A stretch of 64,000 bases of DNA from RGZA01 sp041917755 (GCA_041917755.1 JAYRWY010000013.1:1-64000); one strand, 5' to 3'; shown: positions 34,591 through 44,700, counted from the stretch's first letter. Notes: a model not told the origin generated them from the letters alone. A program made the numbers and translations.

Positions 34591-36339
34591 ATGCTCCAGC
34601 CCATTGATACCCGCACCGCCACGCTTGTCCAACGCCTGTGGCATTTATGGATAAAGCCATACCGCCCGCAAATTCTCGGGGTCTTTGCGCTTATGGTGCT
34701 GGCTGCAATAACGACCTCGGCTTATCCCTTGGTTATTCAATGGACGTTTGAACGCATTTCGCAAAAAGACGTTGAGACGCTTTATTACATTCCGTTGCTC
34801 ATTATCGCGGTGACCAGTTGCCGCGCCCTAACGCTTTTTCTGCAGGCCATTTCGACCAGTAAAATGGTCAACCAGATTGTCTTGGATATCCAAAACGCGC
34901 TTTACCGGCATTTATTGGGCTCTGACCTCGCTCGCTTGCAACGTGATGCAGCGGGCACGCTTACCTCGCGCTTTACAGCTGATGTGGAAGCGCTGCGCAT
35001 GGCTATCAATCGCTGCCTTACGGGAATTGTGCGTGATGGGCTAACGGTCATCGCGCTTTTATGCACCATTTTATATATCGACCCGTTGCTTACCGTGATT
35101 GTGCTGGTTGTTTATCCCATCATGGGCTACCCGATTATCAAAATCGGCCAACGCATTCGTAAAACAGCAGGTTCATTGCAGGCTGGCATTGGTGAGTTAA
35201 CCGCATTCCTGCAACAAAGCTTTTTGGGCGTGCGGATGATTAAGTCCTATCGTCTGGAAAAGGATGAGGAACACCGCGCCGATGGCGCATTCAAAATTTT
35301 GTACAATGCGTTGATGAAGGCATCGCGTCTGCGTGCCCGTGTTGACCCCTTATTGGAGGTAGCAAGCGGTTTTGCCGTTGCGGGTGTGTTGGCATTTGGT
35401 ACATGGCGCGTGGCATCAGGCACTGGAACCGTGGGGGATTTTACCGGATTTGTAACGGCGTTGTTAATGGCCGCGCAGCCTGTGCGTTCCTTGGGTAATC
35501 TCAATGCCGTGATGCAGGAAGGCTTGGCTGCCGCATCCCGCGTATTCGAAATTATCGATGAAGTGCCGCAGATTACCAATCGTCCATCTGCGGTCCCGCT
35601 GCAGGTTGCAGCAGGCAAGGTAGAACTTAAGTCCGTTTCATTCGCCTATAAGGCTGAACGCCCCGTCTTGCAAAACTTAAATCTGGTGGCGCAGGCCGGG
35701 CAAACGGTTGCCTTGGTCGGGCGCAGCGGCGGCGGTAAATCCACCATCTTTAATTTGCTCACCCGTTTATATGATGTGCAGGGCGGGCAGGTATTGATCG
35801 ACGACCAAGACATCCGTGATGTAACCATCGCAAGCTTGCGGGATGCCGTAACCTTGGTCAGCCAGGATGTGATTGTGTTCAATGAAAGCGCGGCCGCCAA
35901 TATTGGCTACGGTCATAAGGGTGCAAGCCTTGAAGAAATTCAGGCCGCCGCACAGGCCGCCGAAGCGCATGAATTCATCATCAAACTTCCCCACGGCTAC
36001 GACACGGTATTGGGGGAGCAGGGGAGTTCGCTATCCGGCGGGCAAAAGCAACGCTTGGTACTTGCCCGCGCATTCTTGCGTAACAGCCCGATATTGTTGT
36101 TGGATGAAGCAACCAGTGCGTTGGATGCCGCTTCCGAAGAAATGGTGCAGCATGCCATAAAACGTCTGGCTTCCGGTCGCACCACCTTCATCATTGCGCA
36201 TCGTCTATCCACCGTGCGTCAGGCCGATGTGATTTATGTCATTGATAAAGGCCAGGTTATCGAGCAGGGCAAACATGATGAGCTGTTAGCCAAAAACGGC
36301 GCCTATGCCGAGCTATATCGCTTACAATTCAAGGCGTAA
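34591..36339 (+). CDS. ABC exporter, fused permease and ATPase (MsbA-like)
   Basis: 582 residues in one half-transporter chain that should dimerise. Six membrane helices (for example ILGVFALMVLAAITTSAYPL) fill residues 1-320. The ATPase domain follows with Walker A GRSGGGKST, a Q-loop in LVSQDVIVFNES, signature LSGGQKQR, Walker B ILLLDEATSALD, and the switch His in FIIAHRLSTV. The order and length match MsbA and related lipid or drug exporters. Lipid A-core flipping is possible, but no lipid A gene is adjacent (a patatin lipase gene is divergent). The substrate is undetermined. Confidence 0.93.
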   Translation: MLQPIDTRTATLVQRLWHLWIKPYRPQILGVFALMVLAAITTSAYPLVIQWTFERISQKDVETLYYIPLLIIAVTSCRALTLFLQAISTSKMVNQIVLDIQNALYRHLLGSDLARLQRDAAGTLTSRFTADVEALRMAINRCLTGIVRDGLTVIALLCTILYIDPLLTVIVLVVYPIMGYPIIKIGQRIRKTAGSLQAGIGELTAFLQQSFLGVRMIKSYRLEKDEEHRADGAFKILYNALMKASRLRARVDPLLEVASGFAVAGVLAFGTWRVASGTGTVGDFTGFVTALLMAAQPVRSLGNLNAVMQEGLAAASRVFEIIDEVPQITNRPSAVPLQVAAGKVELKSVSFAYKAERPVLQNLNLVAQAGQTVALVGRSGGGKSTIFNLLTRLYDVQGGQVLIDDQDIRDVTIASLRDAVTLVSQDVIVFNESAAANIGYGHKGASLEEIQAAAQAAEAHEFIIKLPHGYDTVLGEQGSSLSGGQKQRLVLARAFLRNSPILLLDEATSALDAASEEMVQHAIKRLASGRTTFIIAHRLSTVRQADVIYVIDKGQVIEQGKHDELLAKNGAYAELYRLQFKA

Positions 36340-36340
36340 T

Positions 36341-37099
36341 TTATTCCCGTTTCAGGAAATCGTTATACAGCCATTCGGCCCATGTGGCGATTTTGTGGGA
36401 TGCGATGACCTTGTCGCGGTCATAATAATTCATCGCCCATGTCATGAATGATACGCGGTCTTCAAGGCGGCGCTCGGCATTAAAATCGCGGTAGGTCTCA
36501 AAGAATTTATCCAGCACGCCCGCTTTGGATTGTTTGACGTGGCCGTATTTGAACGAAAGTTGTTCCAGTGCTTTTTCAACTGGCGCTTCTTTTTCAATGA
36601 GTAGATACAGTGCGCTCATAATGCCCACGCGGTCAGCGCCCGCTTTGCAATGCATCAGTGCCGGCGTTTTGATGCGTGCAAACAATCCTTGCAGCTGTTC
36701 GATGATTTCGCGCTTGGGTGGTTGGCGTGAATTGACAGGGAAGTTAATCAGTTCAATGCCATTGGCCTTACACGCTTCGGCTTCAATGTAGTAGGACGCG
36801 CAGTCACGCTCGCCGCGCAAATTCACAATCGTCTTAATGCCCTCTTTGGCCAATGCCTCAATTTGCATGGCGGTGGGCTGGCTCGAACGCCACAATCCTT
36901 CCGCCACCTTATGGCGGTTGGGGTTGATCAGGCTGACTATGGTGTGATCAATAAACAGGGATTCAAGAACGCCCAGTGCGCGCTGGTGCTTGGTTTCCAT
37001 TGGGCCGCGCGCCGATTTGAAATCGTGGCTGAGGCGCGCAAACCATCGCCGCAGCGGGTCTTTACGTTTGGTCACAAAAGGGCGGGGTTGGTATTGCAT
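36341..37099 (-). CDS. Dual-specificity/tyrosine phosphatase-like protein
   Basis: 252 residues. The CX5R phosphatase loop reads MHCKAGADRVG with Cys151 and Arg157. Upstream is the typical EGIKTIVNLRGE strand region with candidate general acid Asp99 just after it. This is the DSP-like fold used by eukaryotic-type phosphatases and the bacterial groups that remove phosphate from Tyr, phosphoinositides or lipids. There is no signal peptide. The N-terminal 50 residues are basic (KRKDPLRRWFARL). It is convergent with the ABC exporter, 1 base apart. The target is unknown. Confidence 0.83.
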   Translation of the reverse strand: MQYQPRPFVTKRKDPLRRWFARLSHDFKSARGPMETKHQRALGVLESLFIDHTIVSLINPNRHKVAEGLWRSSQPTAMQIEALAKEGIKTIVNLRGERDCASYYIEAEACKANGIELINFPVNSRQPPKREIIEQLQGLFARIKTPALMHCKAGADRVGIMSALYLLIEKEAPVEKALEQLSFKYGHVKQSKAGVLDKFFETYRDFNAERRLEDRVSFMTWAMNYYDRDKVIASHKIATWAEWLYNDFLKRE

Positions 37100-37183
37100 T
37101 GAACTAACGGGTTTTCCAAGCTGGATATTTACATTTTACGTGTTCTTGAGTAATCATAACCGTCATTAAAGAAAAGGATTTTT

Positions 37184-38176
37184 ATGGGTTTACCGCTCGA
37201 ACAGCACTTTTTACGTCGCCTTGTGGGGATTTTTGGCACCATATTCATCGTTTACGTGGTGTTTTTGGCCTTTTTGGTCCTCATTCAACGTAACCTTATG
37301 TATTTTCCGGATGAATACCGCTTTGATCCCGCCGCCGCCAAACTGGATGGCTTTGCCGAGTTAAACTACACAACACCCGATGGCCATAAAATCCATGGTT
37401 TCTTTGCTGCGCCAAAGGCGCCGCGCCGGATGACCATCGTCTTCTTCCAAGGCAATGCAGGTAATCTGGGAATGCGCGCCGATAAAATCAAGTTGTGGCG
37501 CGACCAAGGGTATGGCGTCATCTTGGCAACCTATCGCGGCTTTGAAGGCAATAAGGGCAACCCAACCGAAAACGGGCTATATGAAGACGCGCGTGCAACC
37601 ATCGAAGTTGCCAAAAAACGCGGCATCAAATTCGCCGATATGATTTTGTATGGGGAATCCCTTGGTACCGGCATTGCAGTCGAAATGGCGGCTGAAATGG
37701 GTTCCATCAATCCGCCCGGCGGCGTGGTATTGGAAGTGCCCTTTACCTCCATTCCCGAAGTAGGCGCATATCGTTATCCCTTTGTGCCCATTTTCTGGAT
37801 GCTCTGGGATAGATATGAATCCATCAACAAAATGAAGAATGTGAAAGCCCCAGTGTTAATCTTGCAAGCAGGCAAAGACACCGTGGTGCCGCCCATTTTT
37901 GCTAAAAAATTATTTGATGCAACCCAACCGCCCAAGACCATGCTGACCAATATCAACGCAGGTCATCTGGGCATTTATTCATCCGATGATGTGGTGCGCG
38001 GTATCTTCAATTTCATGAATGAATTGGATAAAGCTGCTCCACCAGCTGCAGCTAAACCTGTGGTTCAACCTGCTATCCAACAGCCAGCAGTGCAACAACC
38101 CGCTGCTCAGCAACCTGCGGCGCAAGAGGCACCTCAGCCAGCCGCACAGCAATCTGGCAAGCGTCGTCGTCACTAA
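37184..38176 (+). CDS. Membrane-anchored alpha/beta hydrolase (BEM46-like) with Gln/Pro/Ala tail
   Basis: 330 residues. An N-terminal membrane helix (IFGTIFIVYVVFLAFLVLIQ) is followed by an alpha/beta-hydrolase fold with oxyanion-side FFQGNAGNLGMR, nucleophile Ser159 in LYGESLGTG, a catalytic Asp in LILQAGKDTVVPP and His in NAGHLGIY, so the triad is intact. The last 50 residues are a low-complexity tail of QQPAV and QQPAA units (about 38035-38160) ending in a basic RRRH. The catalytic domain is probably cytoplasmic or periplasmic depending on helix orientation. Substrate unknown. Confidence 0.87.
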   Translation: MGLPLEQHFLRRLVGIFGTIFIVYVVFLAFLVLIQRNLMYFPDEYRFDPAAAKLDGFAELNYTTPDGHKIHGFFAAPKAPRRMTIVFFQGNAGNLGMRADKIKLWRDQGYGVILATYRGFEGNKGNPTENGLYEDARATIEVAKKRGIKFADMILYGESLGTGIAVEMAAEMGSINPPGGVVLEVPFTSIPEVGAYRYPFVPIFWMLWDRYESINKMKNVKAPVLILQAGKDTVVPPIFAKKLFDATQPPKTMLTNINAGHLGIYSSDDVVRGIFNFMNELDKAAPPAAAKPVVQPAIQQPAVQQPAAQQPAAQEAPQPAAQQSGKRRRH

Positions 38177-38189
38177 TTATCGGGTGAAT

Positions 38190-38975
38190 TTATCTATACT
38201 GGCAATCGCCTTTGCCATTGCCAATATATTTGAACACAAGGTTCACTGAACCTATGCGCGGCATGGGGCATGTCACATTGGTTGCACCAATTTTGTAATA
38301 TCCTGCTTGGTCAATCACAATACCGCTCACGGCAGGGCGGATTTTCTTGCACGCAATTGTCGGGAAAATATCAATGCTACTTAGATTGCCGTTAAAGCGT
38401 TGCTGCGCGGTAGCCAATTGCCCTAACGAAAGTGCGGAACCGTTATTGCCGGTGCTCAGTACAACCATATTTTCATAAGTACAGTTTTTCTGGATTTCCT
38501 GCGCATTCAATCCAAGCGATTTATAAATTTCATTCACTTCCAACTGGCCGAATGCCGGTGGTTGTATCGCAATACTAAACACATTTGGTCCATTGCCCGG
38601 GGCTATCGTCACCGCTTGCTGCGGCATCGGGATAATCTGTAAATCCCCGCCGCGTTGAGTAATTTGCGGTTGTGGAATTTGCTGTATATCCGGCTGCAAG
38701 ATGGGTTGCTGCACGGGTTGAACGACGGGGCGCTGTTGTTGCACCGGAGCAGGCTGGGTTGGGGCGCGTTGAATGGGCTGGGTGGTTGTTGGTGCTACAT
38801 TCTGTACTGGATGCTGTGCTGGCGGCTGGGTCGGTCTCACCCCAATTCCTAAATCAACCGGACGGGATGGTTGCTGGGTTGGCTTTACGAATATGTCCTG
38901 GGCAACCGCTTCTGCACTGATGCACGCGCCAGCAAATAGCAGGGATAGTGCAATCAAACGATAAGATGCCAACAT
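38190..38975 (-). CDS. Exported orphan protein with Gln/Pro-rich stretch
   Basis: 261 residues. A signal peptide (RLIALSLLFAGACISAEAVAQ) precedes a Gln/Pro/Val-rich disordered region of about 90 residues (units such as PVQQPILQPDIQQ). A compact C-terminal domain of about 130 residues contains four Cys (NCTYEN, IACKKIR, TCPMPR and DCQYR), likely two disulfides. I chose Met 38975 because AGAGGA lies 8 bases upstream. No family is recognised. It is convergent with the hydrolase gene, whose tail has a similar Gln/Pro composition on the other strand. Confidence 0.7.
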   Translation of the reverse strand: MLASYRLIALSLLFAGACISAEAVAQDIFVKPTQQPSRPVDLGIGVRPTQPPAQHPVQNVAPTTTQPIQRAPTQPAPVQQQRPVVQPVQQPILQPDIQQIPQPQITQRGGDLQIIPMPQQAVTIAPGNGPNVFSIAIQPPAFGQLEVNEIYKSLGLNAQEIQKNCTYENMVVLSTGNNGSALSLGQLATAQQRFNGNLSSIDIFPTIACKKIRPAVSGIVIDQAGYYKIGATNVTCPMPRIGSVNLVFKYIGNGKGDCQYR

Positions 38976-39094
38976 AGCCAATCCTCTAAACATTTGGGTG
39001 AGGCCTGATTCTTAATCCATTTTGCTGCCTTGAACGGCCAAAAGCAATCAGGGCATAATCAGCCTTAAATCCACACCCTGATATTGAGCGCCAA

Positions 39095-39607
39095 ATGCCT
39101 AAACAAATTGTTAAATGGGTTGCATATCTGGCAATCGCCCTCAGCGTCCTCATCATTTTCAATGGGGTTTTCCTGTCTGGCAAAACCGTCCATGACGATA
39201 TGGAGGCCAAAGCCCTGAAGACCGAACAATTGATGATTCAAACACAGGACAAGAAAAAACACGTATTCAACATCGAATTGGCGCTTACGGTGGATCAGCA
39301 ACAAAAAGGCCTGATGAATCGTGAAAACATCCCCGCAGATTACGGCATGTTATTTGTCTATAACCGCGTGCAGGAAACCGCGATGTGGATGAAAAACACC
39401 CCATCACCGCTGGATATCCTGTTTATTGATAATAATGGCAAAATCCTGTGGATTGCCGAAAATGCCAAACCGTTTGATGAACGGGCCATTTCCTCCCATT
39501 TTCCGGTTCGGGCAGCCTTGGAAATCAAGGGCGGGCAGGTGGCGGCGCGGGGCATAAAACTCGGCGATACCGTATATAACAGCTATTTTGGCAATACTGG
39601 CGAATAA
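39095..39607 (+). CDS. DUF192 family exported protein
   Basis: 170 residues. An N-terminal membrane helix or signal anchor (VAYLAIALSVLIIFNGVFL) precedes a DUF192 domain with the typical LMNRENIPADYGMLFVY, MWMKNTPSPLDILFI and the closing GGQVAARGIKLGDTV. The domain is a small beta barrel of unknown function, probably periplasmic and found widely in bacteria and archaea. The gene is 55 bases upstream of tRNA-Pro. Its neighbours give no clear hint of function. Confidence 0.9.
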   Translation: MPKQIVKWVAYLAIALSVLIIFNGVFLSGKTVHDDMEAKALKTEQLMIQTQDKKKHVFNIELALTVDQQQKGLMNRENIPADYGMLFVYNRVQETAMWMKNTPSPLDILFIDNNGKILWIAENAKPFDERAISSHFPVRAALEIKGGQVAARGIKLGDTVYNSYFGNTGE

Positions 39608-39662
39608 CGAAATTACCTATTGAATTAATGGGGCTAAACGCCTACAAAACCTTTCTACATTT

Positions 39663-39740
39663 CGGGGCGTAGCTCAGCCTGGCTAGAGCGCTAGTTTTGG
39701 GTACTAGAGGCCCACGGTTCGAATCCGTGCGCCCCGACCA
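39663..39740 (+). tRNA. tRNA-Pro (anticodon UGG)
   Basis: 78 bases with encoded CCA. The acceptor stem CGGGGCG pairs with CGCCCCG, the D arm is GCTC/GAGC with a longer loop, the anticodon stem CTAGT/ACTAG carries TGG at 39698-39700, and the T arm is CACGG/CCGTG with TTCGAAT. It reads CCA and CCG. A short direct-repeat array follows after 17 bases. Confidence 0.95.
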
Positions 39741-39757
39741 TGTATACACAATCTGCA

Positions 39758-39790
39758 CGCAACGTGTACGCAATGTGTACGCAATGTTTA
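39758..39790 (+). repeat. Three tandem 11-base repeats after tRNA-Pro
   Basis: CGCAACGTGTA, CGCAATGTGTA and CGCAATGTTTA lie head to tail with single-base differences, in the 78-base gap between tRNA-Pro and the NDUFS4-like gene. They could be iterated protein-binding sites or a decayed direct repeat. They are not copied elsewhere in the window that I can see. Confidence 0.6.
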
Positions 39791-39818
39791 TCAGGCCATC
39801 TTCCCTCAGAAGGTTATC

Positions 39819-40130
39819 ATGACCCTTCGCGTTCGCATCTTCCAGCCAGCCAAAAGCACCATGCAATCGGGACGTGCCAAATCCCATGAATGGAGCATCG
39901 AGCCGGAATTGACGACCGCGCGCACACCCGAACCCGTTATGGGCTGGGCCAGTGCCGGAGACACCTTGGGCGAATTGAAATACCGTATGCACTTTAACGA
40001 CAAGGCGCAGGCCATTGCTTTTGCAGAAAAACAGGGCTGGGACTATTCAGTGATTGAACCTGCTGTGCGTGTGATTACCCCGAAAAACTATCTTGATAAT
40101 TTCAAGACCACCCGCCCGCAAGACGAATAA
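39819..40130 (+). CDS. NDUFS4-like ETC complex I accessory subunit
   Basis: 103 residues. It matches the PF04800 family, the bacterial relative of mitochondrial complex I subunit NDUFS4 (18 kDa). Visible conserved parts are VRIFQPAKSTMQSGRAKSHEW, WASAGDTLGELKYRMHFNDKAQAIAFAEKQGW split across the middle, and the closing KNYLDNF. In alphaproteobacteria it associates with NADH dehydrogenase on the cytoplasmic side. No nuo operon lies nearby, as usual for this gene. Two hairpins follow the stop. Confidence 0.92.
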   Translation: MTLRVRIFQPAKSTMQSGRAKSHEWSIEPELTTARTPEPVMGWASAGDTLGELKYRMHFNDKAQAIAFAEKQGWDYSVIEPAVRVITPKNYLDNFKTTRPQDE

Positions 40131-40155
40131 ATCCGGCCAAACCTGCCCGGCGACA

Positions 40156-40191
40156 GCACCGAAACGGTGCAAGAAAAACCCTGTGTTTTTC
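40156..40191 (+). terminator. Double hairpin downstream of the NDUFS4-like gene
   Basis: GCACCG-AAA-CGGTGC (40156-40170) is a perfect hairpin and is followed at once by GAAAAAC-CCTGT-GTTTTTC (40173-40191), whose second arm is T-rich. The pair starts 25 bases after the stop codon and probably ends transcription before the next promoter region and tRNA-Arg. Confidence 0.55.
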
Positions 40192-40266
40192 CAACTCAAC
40201 ACTTTTTAACAATTAGGCTTTATGCTACCCCTGAATTGTTAGTATTCGTGGCCATTTTCACCAAAA

Positions 40267-40343
40267 GACCCCGTAGCTCAGCTGGATAGAGCAACTGCCT
40301 TCTAAGCAGTAGGTCGTACGTTCAAATCGTATCGGGGTCGCCA
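40267..40343 (+). tRNA. tRNA-Arg (anticodon UCU)
   Basis: 77 bases with encoded CCA. The acceptor stem GACCCCG pairs with CGGGGTC, the anticodon stem ACTGC/GCAGT holds loop CTTCTAA with TCT at 40301-40303, and the T arm is GTACG/CGTAT (one G-T pair) with TTCAAAT. It decodes AGA and AGG. Confidence 0.95.
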
Positions 40344-40427
40344 TCTTTGCGCTGCAATTCACTCCTTTTTTCGGCATCATTCTAGGCTATAAGAAGATAC
40401 CCCAACTTTAACGCCGCCGGAGTGCCC

Positions 40428-41138
40428 ATGAACCGCTTTCTTATTCTCCCCGTTGCCATCATTGCTGCATTCGGCATTACCGCCAGCGGTTATTTCGTGG
40501 GCGATGGCTTGCGCAATATCAAAAAAGTCGAACGCTATGTGAATGTGCGCGGCAGTTCCGAACGCGAAGTCTTGGCCGATAAAGCTGTGATTGATATCTA
40601 CACCAGCAAAAGCGGCAATGACCAAGGCGTCATTTTCGCTGGCCTAAAGGCTATTGAAAAAGACGTACTCGCATACCTTGTTGAAAACGGTATTCAGGCC
40701 GATGAAATCGAACAAGGCCAATGGTCTACCAGCCAACCCACCGCCGATGAAAAGAAGGCTGATCCAACACGTCCACTTTTCACCACTACGGGTCGTTTGC
40801 ATGTGGTCACCCGCAATATGGATGCTGCGCAAAAGGCGTATCGCGGCGTGAATGATTTGATGGTGAAAACCACCGGCGGCGTGACAGGCGCATATGTGAA
40901 TTATCAATACACCAGCATCGTAGGCATTCGCGGTGAAATGATTGCCGCCGCCACCAAAGACGCACGTAACGCTGCCCTGCAATTTGCAGCAGATTCCGGC
41001 AATAAAGTGGGGTCAATCCGCAATGCATCGCAGGGCTTGTTCCAAATCACTGCGCCCGGCAGCGACAGCGATGATGGCGCATCCATTCGCAAGAATGTAC
41101 GCGTCGTTACCACCGTGGATTACGAATTACGTGATTAA
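40428..41138 (+). CDS. SIMPL (DUF541) domain exported protein
   Basis: 236 residues. A membrane-spanning or signal segment (FLILPVAIIAAFGITASGYFV) precedes a SIMPL/DUF541 domain. Family features are VERYVNVRGSSEREVLADKAVIDI, a strand-helix repeat with VEYTTTGRLHV-like strands, and ARNAALQFAADSGNKVGSIRNAS. The domain is periplasmic or extracytoplasmic and binds nothing known with certainty. Start ATG 40428 has GGAG 5 bases upstream, so the overlapping GTG at 40422 is not used. It overlaps the convergent orphan TPR gene by 4 bases. Confidence 0.88.
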   Translation: MNRFLILPVAIIAAFGITASGYFVGDGLRNIKKVERYVNVRGSSEREVLADKAVIDIYTSKSGNDQGVIFAGLKAIEKDVLAYLVENGIQADEIEQGQWSTSQPTADEKKADPTRPLFTTTGRLHVVTRNMDAAQKAYRGVNDLMVKTTGGVTGAYVNYQYTSIVGIRGEMIAAATKDARNAALQFAADSGNKVGSIRNASQGLFQITAPGSDSDDGASIRKNVRVVTTVDYELRD

Positions 41139-41740
41139 GGGGTGGGCGGCCTTGGAGCAGGCTGGACGGCTGGCGTCGTTAGGCCTTCCTCCTGCAAATA
41201 GGTTTCAACTGCGCGGATGCGTTCATCTCGTGTAGCTTGTGTGGCAGGGTCATCTGTCAATGAACGTGATACTTGTAAATCGCGCAGCGCAGATTCCATA
41301 AGCTGCTTTCGTGCAGCAGGCGTCCTTCCTGAGGGGCCAAGTTGTTCATAGGCTATCCCGCGGTTATAATGCGCGCGCCCTAAATCTGGATGCAGGTCGG
41401 TTATATCAATGGCTGATTGTCTTTCCTCATTTCTGAGTACAGGCGCACGTCTATGCTGAGCCTCCATCAAGGAGATGGCTCTTGAATAATCATTAATGGC
41501 TGCAGAGAAGCGGTTATTATCGTAATGTTCAATACCGCGTTGCAGGTGACGCTGAATGAGAGCTTCTTCACGCGAAACCCGATCTCTGGGTAAATCCTGA
41601 GACCGCGATCTAGGCGTGACAATTGTTGGCAGCGCGTTTTGTGAGCGCCGCAGATTGCCCAGACCACTTGGCTCGGGCAACACAGAATAGGATGGTCTTG
41701 GCGGGTCTGTCCGCATGGTGTTCCTTTGAAGACCTGCCAT
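41135..41740 (-). CDS. Orphan TPR-like protein with Pro-rich ends
   Basis: 201 residues. A central tetratricopeptide-like pair (IQRHLQRGIEHYDNNRFSAA and a second ARAHYNRGIAYEQLG repeat) sits between disordered termini: an Arg/Ser/Pro-rich N-terminus and a C-terminus ending in AVQPAPRPPTP. It has no signal peptide and probably mediates protein contacts in the cytoplasm. The exact homologue is unknown. The first Met and Met9 (41716) are both possible starts. It may belong to the group of orphan proteins in this window that share Pro-rich tails. Confidence 0.65.
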   Translation of the reverse strand: MAGLQRNTMRTDPPRPSYSVLPEPSGLGNLRRSQNALPTIVTPRSRSQDLPRDRVSREEALIQRHLQRGIEHYDNNRFSAAINDYSRAISLMEAQHRRAPVLRNEERQSAIDITDLHPDLGRAHYNRGIAYEQLGPSGRTPAARKQLMESALRDLQVSRSLTDDPATQATRDERIRAVETYLQEEGLTTPAVQPAPRPPTP

Positions 41741-41789
41741 TGTTGCAAAAGCAGGTTAAAAAAGGGTGATAGCGAAGTTATGCTGACTA

Positions 41790-44700
41790 TTACGATAATT
41801 TCAGCAAATTCACATCGCCGCCAGCGGCCGTCATGTTCTGCGTGATGGTTCGCTCGGCCGCAAAGCGCAGCAGGTAATTTGGTCCGCCGGCCTTTGGCCC
41901 TGTGCCCGATAATGCATCGCCGCCAAAAGGCTGGCTGCCCACCACCGCGCCGATGATGGAACGGTTGATGTATAAATTTCCAACACGCAAATGTTTCTTG
42001 GCGGTTTCAATGACCGTATCAATTCGGCTGTGTATGCCACCCGTCAGGCCATACCCCAGCGCATTTATCGCTTGGCATGTCTCCACAAGACTTCCGGTTT
42101 TATAACGCACAACATGCAATATTGGCCCAAACACTTCCTTATCCAGCACATCAATGCGCGGTATTTCCCACGCTTGCGGCAGCACAAAATGGCCCATATT
42201 CATGGCGTCAGTAGTGCGCGCCGTGCCAATTAATGTTGCCTTGCTTTGCAGCGCACGTTCATGCGATTGCAGAACTTCTTTGGCATGTTGGTCTATCACC
42301 GGGCCAACATCAGTGAATAAATGAACAGGATCATCCACACGCAGTTCAAGTAACGCGCCTTTCAGCATTTCAATTACTTCATCGGCGATGCTGTCCTGTA
42401 ATACCAATAACCGCGCTGCGGAGCATCTCTGACCTGCAGAGCGAAACGCGCTGAGCACTACATCATCCACAATTTGTTCAGGCAAAGCCGAGCTATCAGC
42501 AATCAACGCATTAATCCCGCCTGTCTCGGCAATGAACGGCACAATTGGCGCATCCTTATCTGCCAATGCGCGGTTGATGGCACGCGCGGTACTGGTAGAA
42601 CCGGTAAAGGCAACTCCGGCAACGGCAGGGTGTGCCACCAATTGCACGCCCACATCCGCATAGCCGGGCAGATAGGCAATTACATTGCTGGGCACGCCGC
42701 ATTCGAGCATCAAATCAATGAATTTAGCAGCGATAAGTGGGGTTTGTTCGGCTGGTTTGGCGGCAACGGTATTGCCCGCCACCAAAGCACCAATAATTTG
42801 TCCGGCAAAAATTGCTAATGGAAAATTCCATGGCGCAATGCATACAAATACGCCGCGCCCATGCAAACGCAATTCATTGGCCTCGCCGCTAATGCCTTTT
42901 AACGGGGTGGGGCTCGCAAATAACTCTTTGGCACGCGCGGTATAGTAGCGGCAATAATCAACGGTCTCACGAACTTCGCCAATCGCATCGGCGATGGTTT
43001 TTCCGCCTTCATAACACAGTAGCGATATCAACTCGTCGCGTGCTTCTTCTAGTTTAAGGGCAAGGCGTTCAATCGGGATGCATCGCTCATGCACTGTTTT
43101 TGCCGACCACGCGGAAAAGGCCGCATCCAAACTTTGCATTGCCTGCGCGACATGGGCGGGAATGGCATCCACGCATTCGCCGACCTTGTGATATTGATTG
43201 GCAGGCGCATTAATCTCACGCGCGACATTATCTTTTTGCTTTTTGCCATCAATCACCGGAAACGCCTGCCAAACCTGTGTTTTTGCAGCTTTCAGTTTGG
43301 CGGTAAGTTGCGCGGTGACGCTGCTATCATGCAAATTCACCCCGCTGGAATTATTGCGCTCACTGCCAAATACATGCAAGGGCAGGGGAATAGCAGGATG
43401 TGGTTTGACATCTTCGTCTTCCCACACTTGCAACGGGTCGGCGGTTAAATCGGCGGCATCCAGTTCGGGGTGATGCAACTGATTGACGAAGGATGTATTG
43501 GCGCTGTTTTCCAATAGGCGACGAATAAGATAGCTAAGCAATTCTTTATGCGCGCCAACGGGGGCATAGACGCAACTGGGCACGCCTTCATCCAACATCT
43601 TGGCGTGAAGGTCTTGCCCCATGCCATGCAGCCGTTGCAGTTCATAATCTTTTTCATCGCCCGCCATCGCCTTAATGGACAAAACAGTACGCAAATTATG
43701 CGTGCCAAATTGCGGGAAGATATGGTCGCGCCAGCCTAATAATTTCTTGGCACACGCCAAATACGCAATATCTGTGGCCTCTTTTCGCGTATAGACGGGA
43801 TAACCCGATAGCCCGCGTTCCTGTGCGCGTTTAATTTCTGTATCCCAATACGCGCCTTTGACTAATCGAATGGTAATGCGCACATTTTGCATCTGTGCCT
43901 GGGTATAAAGCCAATCGAGCACGGCGGGCGCACGCTTCTGGTATGCCTGCACCGCCATACCAAAGCCGTGATAGTTTTTCAAATGCCCGCTGGCAAATAC
44001 CTGTTCAACAATAGCGAGTGATAGTTCAAGCCGTTCTGCTTCCTCGGCATCCACCGTCAATCCGATGTGATGATGCGCGGCAATTTCTACAAGGTCGAGT
44101 AGGCGCGGCGTGAGTTCTTGTAACACGCGTTCATGCTGCGCCCATTCATAACGCGGATGCAGCGCAGATAGTTTTACTGAAATAGATGGCCCATGTGTAT
44201 CGCTGCCACCAACTTTGTGCAGGGCATTGTATCCTGCCAATGTTTCAATGGCATGCTTATAGGCGTTAAAATACCGCTCCGCATCTGCGCTGGTATGGGC
44301 GGCTTCGCCGAGCATATCAAAGGAATAACGCTCCAACGCGTGTTTCTTTTTATTGCTGTGCTGCAAGGCATTTTCAATGGTGGTGCCCAATACAAAATGG
44401 TCACCCAAGCGGCGCATGCCAAGGCGCACGGCTTCGCGCAACCCATGCTGGCTGATTTTGTTGACCCATGAGCTCAGCGGGTTTGATGCACTCACATCTT
44501 TGCCCAGCGATAGACCCAGCCACGCCATTTTCGAAATCATATCCGGATAATGTTCCAGATAATCACGCCAATTCCCTTGCGATAATTTATCGGCGATCAA
44601 TGCGTCAGCGGTTGCATCATCCGGAATGCGCGGCAGCGCTTCGGCAAGGCCCATTAACGCCACGCCTTCTTTGTCAGTCAGGCGAAAACGATGTATAAGC

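Noticed and set aside
39663..39790. tRNA-Pro with following repeats as an integrated-element attachment site
   Set aside because: No integrase, no second tRNA fragment and no foreign-looking gene block follow; the next gene is a complex I subunit.
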